Assembly (NCBI GenBank): GCA_026398575.1
Contig: JAPLSP010000728.1
Span: 1-14,585 of the forward strand
Length of the DNA: 14,585 nucleotides
Direction: 5' to 3'
Source: Candidatus Sumerlaeota bacterium
Lineage (GTDB): Bacteria; Sumerlaeota; Sumerlaeia; JADFCT01
Shown: positions 8,093 through 14,585 of the stretch, piece by piece
How positions within the stretch are numbered: the first letter of the stretch is position 1
Layout: every line of letters begins with the position of its first letter
The notes under the pieces: generated by a model
The model's input: the letters and a program-made list of their open reading frames with translations, nothing else
What the model was told of the DNA's origin: nothing
The model's database searches: none
Position numbers and translations under genes: made by a program

Positions 8093-10032
8093 CTGAACGT
8101 ATCGTCCCTGACAATTTCTGCGATCCTCAGTTTCGGGTGTCGAAAGACAAACCTTGCCCGATCTGCGGCAAGCCGGATTGGTGCTTGAGCGATCAAGAGC
8201 AATGGGCTCTCTGCAACCGAGTCGAATCGCCGCAGCGATGGAAGGACGCTGGTTGGTTTCATCGCTTGGGCGCAAACGTCAAAGACCTTGGCGGCCCCGA
8301 TGGAATACCGATGGCGCCAAGCACAGCACAAGACACGGCGAGAAACACAAGCCAGCCAAGGATATCCGAAGCGAAGGAGGTTCATACGCTTTGGAAGTCA
8401 CAGGCCGAGGCAGATCAAATCTTTGAAGGCCTGCGTCCAGTTGCTGATAATCCTGAGCGGCTGCAATTTTTTGCGAATGAATACTCGCTCGCAATTGAAT
8501 GGATTCCTTCCAATTGGCGATTATTTAATCATTCAGAATATGGTCCAGGAGTGGTCTATCGAGTTCATGATTCGGCTGGCGCCCCAGCTTATCATTACAA
8601 ATCGTTCGCGCGAGACCCCAAGAAACATAAGCGTTCTTCGCGCTGGCTTTGGGGTGGCGATGGCGCCGTACATCTGAGCCATGGGGATATTCACCCGCTG
8701 GCTGTTACGCATGGACAAGAGAAAGGGATTGCCTTGTTCGCAGCAGGCTATGATGTCCTTTCGTTTTCGTCAGGGGAAAATCCCCTGTCAGACGAATGGA
8801 TCAAGCATGTTGCCAAACTCAATCCCATGCGTATTGTCTTGGCGGATGATGCGGACGAACGAGGTCGCCAATCGAACACAGGTACCGCGCAGGCTTTGGA
8901 AGCGGCCGGATATTCGAAATCAAAAATATGTATCGTCTGTTGGCCCGAGGACGCGCCGGCTGGTTTTGACATCAACAATGTCCTGGGGGAAAAAGGGCTT
9001 GAAGGATTGCGAATGCTGGTTGATGACGCCAAACCATTGCCGGCTGATCCTACGGCGCCGCAGGCCAAGAGCTTGCGCGACTTTCTTACCGTCAAGCGTC
9101 CGCCAATTGCATGGCATATTGAGCGCATACTCCCGCCCCGGGGAAAAGTGACAATTTCCGCTCCCGAGAAATGCCACAAGACTTTTCTTGTTCAGGAACT
9201 GGGAATCTGCCTTGCCTCTGGCAATTGCGAATGGTTGGGGCTTCGGTTTGGCGCTCCTGTGCGCGTGATGATGCTCCAACCAGAACTTTCGGATGAGATG
9301 ATGTCCGAGCGCTCTGAATGGATCATTCAGACCGCGCCAGATTTCATTGATCGTGACCGGGCGCTTGATAACTTCATCCTCATGGAGACAGCACAAGGAC
9401 GCCCCAACCTAGCAGCGCGCGATGGTCAGGAAAACACAGAGGGGCGGAAACGCGTTGAAACATTAATAAAGCGTTTTAGCCCGCAGGTGTTGATCATTGA
9501 CCCACTGTATATGACTTTTGTCGGCCTTGACGAGAACACTGCGGGCGAAATGAGTCTGGCGCTTGATTATCTGGCTCGACTCACAATTCGATATAATCTT
9601 GCCATTGTTTTGAGTCACCATTTTGGCAAGGCAGGAACGACGCGTGGGTCATCCGTGTTCGGCGGATGGGGCGACTCAGACTTTAAAATGAGTCCACTAA
9701 AAACCAAGCCCGAAATCGTTCGTGTTACAGGGCAGTTCCGCTGCCGCGGAAATGATGGCTTCCCAGCCTTTTGGCAGCGCCCAGCCAGCAGTGAGGCTTG
9801 GTTTCATGAGATGCCTCAAGACTGTGATGCTCCGATCATTGAGAAAATTGCCGGCTATGAAAAAGTATTGGCCGTGCTCAGCGATCAAGTTCCAAGGTCA
9901 TGGACCCAGCTGAAGATGGACTTGCAGCAGAGGCTTAAATGCGGGGAGCGAACCGCCGAAAAATTAATAAAAGAGGCGGTCGAAAGCGGCAAAGTTACAA
10001 AAAACGACAAATTCTATGTGATCGCCAAGTAA
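8089..10032 (+). CDS. Element primase/helicase: zinc finger, Toprim, RecA-like ATPase
   Basis: This 647-aa protein begins at an ATGA overlap with the HTH gene, with AGGGAGGA 8 bases upstream. Its zinc finger has C23, C26, C32 and C42 (CPICGKPDWC, then LC), as in phage and plasmid primases. The Toprim-like region spans about 200-310, with a glutamate in HGQEKG (about 211), strand LSFSSG and acidic LADDADERGR (251-260). A RecA/RepA-type ATPase follows, with a Walker A-like SAPEKCHKTFL (357-367), Walker B VLIIDPL (467-473) and LSHHFGKAG (508-516). The last 60 residues look like a winged helix. The fold would synthesise primers and unwind DNA at the element origin. Both Walker A glycines are replaced (A358, H363) while K364 and T365 remain. 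A plasmid, satellite or integrative-element replication protein is the likely role. Confidence 0.88.
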   Translation: MTERIVPDNFCDPQFRVSKDKPCPICGKPDWCLSDQEQWALCNRVESPQRWKDAGWFHRLGANVKDLGGPDGIPMAPSTAQDTARNTSQPRISEAKEVHTLWKSQAEADQIFEGLRPVADNPERLQFFANEYSLAIEWIPSNWRLFNHSEYGPGVVYRVHDSAGAPAYHYKSFARDPKKHKRSSRWLWGGDGAVHLSHGDIHPLAVTHGQEKGIALFAAGYDVLSFSSGENPLSDEWIKHVAKLNPMRIVLADDADERGRQSNTGTAQALEAAGYSKSKICIVCWPEDAPAGFDINNVLGEKGLEGLRMLVDDAKPLPADPTAPQAKSLRDFLTVKRPPIAWHIERILPPRGKVTISAPEKCHKTFLVQELGICLASGNCEWLGLRFGAPVRVMMLQPELSDEMMSERSEWIIQTAPDFIDRDRALDNFILMETAQGRPNLAARDGQENTEGRKRVETLIKRFSPQVLIIDPLYMTFVGLDENTAGEMSLALDYLARLTIRYNLAIVLSHHFGKAGTTRGSSVFGGWGDSDFKMSPLKTKPEIVRVTGQFRCRGNDGFPAFWQRPASSEAWFHEMPQDCDAPIIEKIAGYEKVLAVLSDQVPRSWTQLKMDLQQRLKCGERTAEKLIKEAVESGKVTKNDKFYVIAK

Positions 10033-10046
10033 GCCGCAAAGGTCCT

Positions 10047-10066
10047 GTTGCGGTTCGTTGCGGTTA
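10047..10066 (+). repeat. Tandem 10-bp repeat GTTGCGGTT(C/A)
   Basis: GTTGCGGTTC (10047-10056) and GTTGCGGTTA (10057-10066) lie head to tail 14 bases after the primase/helicase stop. The core GCGGTT recurs at 10126-10131 and 10171-10176, and inverted as AACCGC at 10154-10159. These are iteron-like. Confidence 0.85.
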
Positions 10067-10080
10067 CAGTTTGGGCGCTC

Positions 10081-10142
10081 CTGGCAGCAACCGTACCCCC
10101 CACCCCCTTTTAAGGGGTGGGGGGTGCGGTTGCGGCTGCCGG
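10081..10142. other. Long GC-rich hairpin, candidate replication origin
   Basis: A stem of about 26 bp can be drawn. The uninterrupted core is 10095-10106 with 10114-10125, around loop CTTTTAA. It continues outward through one T:G wobble to 10087-10093 with 10127-10133. After a 3-base bulge (10134-10136) it continues to 10081-10086 with 10137-10142. No T-run follows, so it is not an intrinsic terminator. It sits among GCGGTT repeats directly after the replication gene, the typical place for an origin or single-strand initiation site. The structure is clear; the function is inferred. Confidence 0.6.
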
Positions 10143-10153
10143 CAGTTGGCAAG

Positions 10154-10176
10154 AACCGCAAGACGCTTGTGCGGTT
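10154..10176. repeat. Second small hairpin in the origin-like cluster
   Basis: AACCGCA (10154-10160) pairs with TGCGGTT (10170-10176) around a 9-base loop. It uses the same GCGGTT core as the tandem repeats, in both orientations. Confidence 0.6.
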
Positions 10177-10224
10177 TGCAGTCACAGATAAGAGCCGACT
10201 CTTGGATTCTGGAGCAGAAGAAAT

Positions 10225-10253
10225 TTGACGGCATTGTTATCGGAGCTGATAAA
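10225..10253 (+). promoter_or_regulatory. Weak candidate promoter
   Basis: TTGACG (10225-10230) and GATAAA (10248-10253) are 17 bases apart. The pair points towards the helicase remnant and may be a leftover of its promoter or chance. Confidence 0.25.
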
Positions 10254-10404
10254 GAAATGGCCCCAATGACGCCGGAATGGCACCGAGAAAATACAGATTC
10301 CTCTCTTTTTCATTCCACATGATCTTTCCAAATAAACAAACCGTCTCCATTGCTGTGTCTATTGCCTTGAATCTCTGCGCGAAGTGGGGATACTTGGCTG
10401 CATT

Positions 10405-10695
10405 ATGTCTGATATTGGCACCCAAAACGCAAACCCGCCTGCTCGCACCATATCTCCTCTCACTGATCCCATTCCCCGCGAGGGTATGCTGGCGACGATT
10501 CGCAATCGCCGCGCGCTGATCGCCGCCGTGGAACCCTTCGACGGCCCTGTTGAAGGCGGACGACTGCATTTCGTCCGGCTGGAATACACCGACAGCGACG
10601 GCCTTCCCTGAAGACACGGTAATCTGGGAGTGCGAAGTCAAACGGAACTGCTGCTTCGCCGACGCATTCGCCAGGTTCTGATCCTATGCTCTGCC
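10405..10695 (+). pseudogene. SNF2-family helicase remnant with internal deletion and frameshifts
   Basis: The frame from about 10474 encodes PIPREGMLATIRNRR, AVEPFDGP, GGRLHFVRLEYTDSDG. This is the N-terminal signature of a family of large SNF2/DEAD-type helicases, which continue with a (D/E)xxLLWE strand. Here that strand, PEDTVIWECEV, lies in another frame after a frameshift near 10605. From 10642 the original frame returns with TELLLRRRIRQVLILCSA. In intact proteins that segment follows the Walker A motif roughly a hundred or more residues further on. So an internal piece including the ATP site is lost, together with the rest of the protein. ATG 10405 is the likeliest old start. The identification rests on my recall of the family pattern. 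Confidence 0.6.
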
Positions 10696-11074
10696 ACCCG
10701 ATTTTCTTTCTCTGAGAACGGCGAGCCCAAAGACGATGGGAGGGCATCAGAAGGACGGGAATCAGACGGATGAGAGTCAGGCGGCGCGCTCTTGCCAGCA
10801 CAAAAAAAGCTTATGGGATACAGTAGAGCGCGTTTGTTTCCGATCCTTTCTCTTGCCTGCGCAGGCTGAGGGGGGTATCGTTTCAAAAAGTATTCGGTTT
10901 TCATCGCAGCCCGCCGCGCGACAACGGCGCGAGAAGGAATTCGAGCTTTTTATCGTATCACTCTTATTATAGCCTCAGCCTGAGCGGCGGAAATCGGATT
11001 TCACTGACGCCTGACAAGGACTGGCCAACCGGGTTTCATCATGGCAAAGAACACAATGAGTCACAGTCTATAGG
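10696..11074. other. Intergenic stretch without a supported gene
   Basis: Between the helicase remnant and the kinase I see no conserved coding frame. A short open frame at 10736-10972 has no recognisable content. The region contains TATTAT (10965-10970) without a good -35 partner, and no clear kinase promoter. It probably holds decayed sequence. Confidence 0.5.
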
Positions 11075-12918
<1,844 letters not shown>

Positions 12919-12922
<4 letters not shown>

Positions 12923-14172
12923 AAGAATCTGTGGGTGAATTTCGGCTCCGGTAGTTTGCCAAGCTTGTGATAGAGCGCGATTTCCAAGCATTTGAAGGTC
13001 GAAAATCCATAACTATTTCTCATTGCCACTTTCGCTTTGTTGTTCAGTCCTTCCACGACGCCCGACGAAAACGCTTTCTTCGCGCGAAACCAGTTCAGGA
13101 TCAGACCGCGATGCGCTCGATACATCTTCGCCACCTGCTTCATCGGCTGCAACCGCGAGCGCATCGCCTTCGAGCACCATTCATCCAGAAAGCGCCCGGC
13201 CCAGTAGGGCGAGACATAATCCCAGAAGAACGCCAGCGACTCCTTGAGCAGGTACGCGCGCACGGTCTTCAGGTTCAGCCGCACCAGATCGCGCAAGCGG
13301 TAGGTCTGGCTTATGCTCAAATTCCCGAACCGCTTCAGCAGACACCACCGGCTGCGAGTCAACACCGGTTCGCAACCCTTGTGGCGCAACTCGGCCGCTT
13401 CCTGACGCCGCACTTCGTCCACCGCGCGGTTGGCATGCGACACCAAATGGAAACGGTCCAGGATGTGCAGCGCATGGCCTACCTTTTTCTGGATTACTTT
13501 CAGGTACGGTTCCCACAAGTCGCTGCAAACGAACTTCACGTGCGCGCACCGCTCCTTGCCCAGCCACCGGAAAAATCGCAAAAGCGTTTTGACCCGCCGA
13601 TGCTCGCCCACCCACAACAGCCGTTTGAATCCCTCGTTGATCTGATACACCGCCGTCAGATAGTGATGTCCGCAAGCCCACGCCAGCTCATCCACGCCGA
13701 TGGCGGTGATTCCCTCCAGGCTCATGTGCGCCCGGCCCCACTCGACCGCCATCTGAACCGAACAAAAAACATAATGCCAGCTGGTGTTCAGCGCCTCGGC
13801 TGCCGCTTGCCAACTCAAGCGCTGCGCCCACCGCGCCAAGTACCACTGGTACGTCCGCGTCACCGGATGCTTGCCGTCGGCCCAAGGCACCGCCTCCACC
13901 TTCACGCCGCAATCCGGACAGTTCACGCGGCGCATCGCGTATACGAGGAACACCGTGATCCCCCACAGCGGCGGATACAGAAAGCGCCGCGCGAGCAGCG
14001 TATCGTAACCGGGACCCGGTTTGCCGCACCCCGAACATACGGGCCGCGTTCCTTTGCGCGCGCGAACGGTGATCTCAAGACTCAGCGTTTCGCTTTTTTT
14101 GCCCCAACGCGCCCGCCCGAAAACAAACCCCTTGATCGGATCAATTTTTCTAAGGATACTTTGAATCAGCAT
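12919..14172 (-). CDS. ISL3-family transposase
   Basis: This 417-aa protein is full length for an ISL3-type DDE transposase. It has an N-terminal zinc-binding region (C46/C49 and C85/C88: CSGC, CPDC), then the DDE core with D161 in GVDELAW, D218 in CSDLWEPY and E374 in SSGVVEGLNNKAK. It also has the helical insertion with LDRFH (238-242) and the usual C-terminal end LPEPKFTHRFF. The minus-strand ATG 14172 is preceded by GGAGGG (complement of 14180-14185) at a 7-base spacing. The frame is intact, so the element could be active. Terminal inverted repeats are not clear. Its stop TAA overlaps the kinase stop on the other strand within TTAA, implying that the insertion end lies inside the kinase reading frame. 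Confidence 0.95.
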
Positions 14173-14585
14173 CTGGCCGCCCTCCGCGAGAATGGGTTGT
14201 TACGAAGACAGTCATTATCGCAGAAACCGCGGCCGGATGCTTTCGTTTTTTTCTCCTTTCCTCGATGGACGCGCAACGCCATCAACGCCGCGAACACGCG
14301 GCTTGACCCCGGACGGTCACGCATCGAAGATACCTCTGGCCGGCCAAACGGAAGCGGGCGCTGCTGGAGAGCAACCCGCCAGGGATAACCGGCTGAGGTG
14401 GTGGAAACAAACCGGCGCGGGGGGCGGCAAATCTATGTCGTCCCCCAGAGCCGGTTATTCCGCTTTTTCCATTTCCTCCCATGCCTCCGAAAACTCAAAT
14501 GATGATCAGGCTCATGCTGATTCAAATCGCGGCTATTCACTCGGTATTATTGCCGCTTTTCACCCACTAATTCTTCACGGGAACC
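14173..14585. other. Non-coding stretch after the transposase
   Basis: These 413 bases hold the upstream part of the insertion sequence and flanking DNA. I find no convincing gene. A 29-codon frame (14481-14570) has no ribosome binding site. The notable content is the nested stem-loop at 14385-14458. Confidence 0.5.
14385..14458. other. Nested stem-loop, possible structured RNA
   Basis: ATAACCGGCT (14385-14394) pairs exactly with AGCCGGTTAT (14449-14458). Inside it, GGGGGGCGGC (14419-14428) pairs with GTCGTCCCCC (14437-14446), with two G:U pairs, around an 8-base loop. A short T-run (14464-14468) follows. It could be a terminator-like or small RNA structure, or part of a mobile element end. 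It matches no riboswitch or housekeeping RNA that I know. Confidence 0.45.

Noticed and set aside
10081..10142. attC-like integron site
   Set aside because: The stem is too regular and GC-rich and the conserved end triplets of attC sites are not placed correctly; no cassette or IntI is present.
10862..10982. 10-bp inverted repeat CAGGCTGAGG / CCTCAGCCTG as MITE ends
   Set aside because: A 10-bp match at 100-base distance is expected by chance in a region of this size, and no target duplication is seen.
12967..14388. Plus-strand open frame of 473 codons
   Set aside because: It is antisense to the clearly conserved ISL3 transposase and its Arg/His/Pro-rich product reflects the complementary strand.
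14481..14570. 29-codon open frame encoding a hydrophobic peptide
   Set aside because: No ribosome binding site and no supporting context.
14557..14570. TCACCCACTA as a second copy of the tRNA-Val 3' end
   Set aside because: Only about nine bases match the tRNA end and the match does not extend into the T arm.

Overview
The window comes from a bacterial chromosome with strong Shine-Dalgarno sites, a CCA-encoding tRNA gene, HslU and a Hanks-type kinase. The housekeeping genes are GC-rich, with C or G preferred at third codon positions, and the accessory genes between them are visibly lower in GC. Nothing fixes the phylum. The ISL3-type transposase, the zinc-ribbon kinase and the many unrecognised genes suggest an uncultured or poorly sampled Gram-negative lineage, but this is only an impression.

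Layout. Positions 1-47 are a perfect hairpin. hslU (296-1765), the ATPase of the HslUV protease, stands without hslV directly upstream. Next come remnants of a RelE/ParE-like toxin-antitoxin locus (about 1782-2130) and a low-GC, two-gene cassette of unknown function joined by an ATGA overlap (2175-2843, 2840-3478). Enolase (3545-4834) follows and ends in a strong intrinsic terminator. A tRNA-Val(CAC) gene lies at 5083-5159.

An accessory block begins directly 3' of the tRNA and has the look of an integrated replicating element. It has short phased direct repeats next to the tRNA. A 691-aa protein (5419-7494) keeps sequence echoes of a serine-recombinase catalytic domain, split by an insertion and apparently without the catalytic residues. 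A small HTH protein (7745-8092) is translationally coupled to a zinc finger-Toprim-RecA-like primase/helicase (8089-10032). Directly after that lies a cluster of GCGGTT repeats around a roughly 26-bp hairpin that could be the replication origin. No recognisable active integrase and no second copy of the tRNA end is present, so the right boundary is not visible.

Beyond this the window degenerates. A SNF2-helicase remnant carries an internal deletion and frameshifts (10405-10695). An intact Ser/Thr kinase with two zinc ribbons follows (11075-12922), its N-terminus carrying a repeated peptide conserved despite synonymous divergence. An ISL3-family transposase on the minus strand (12919-14172) has a stop codon that overlaps the kinase stop. 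The last 413 bases are non-coding but contain a strongly foldable nested stem-loop.

Best candidates for something undescribed are the tRNA-adjacent element with its recombinase-like protein, primase/helicase and origin-like repeats, and the unknown gene pair between hslU and eno.
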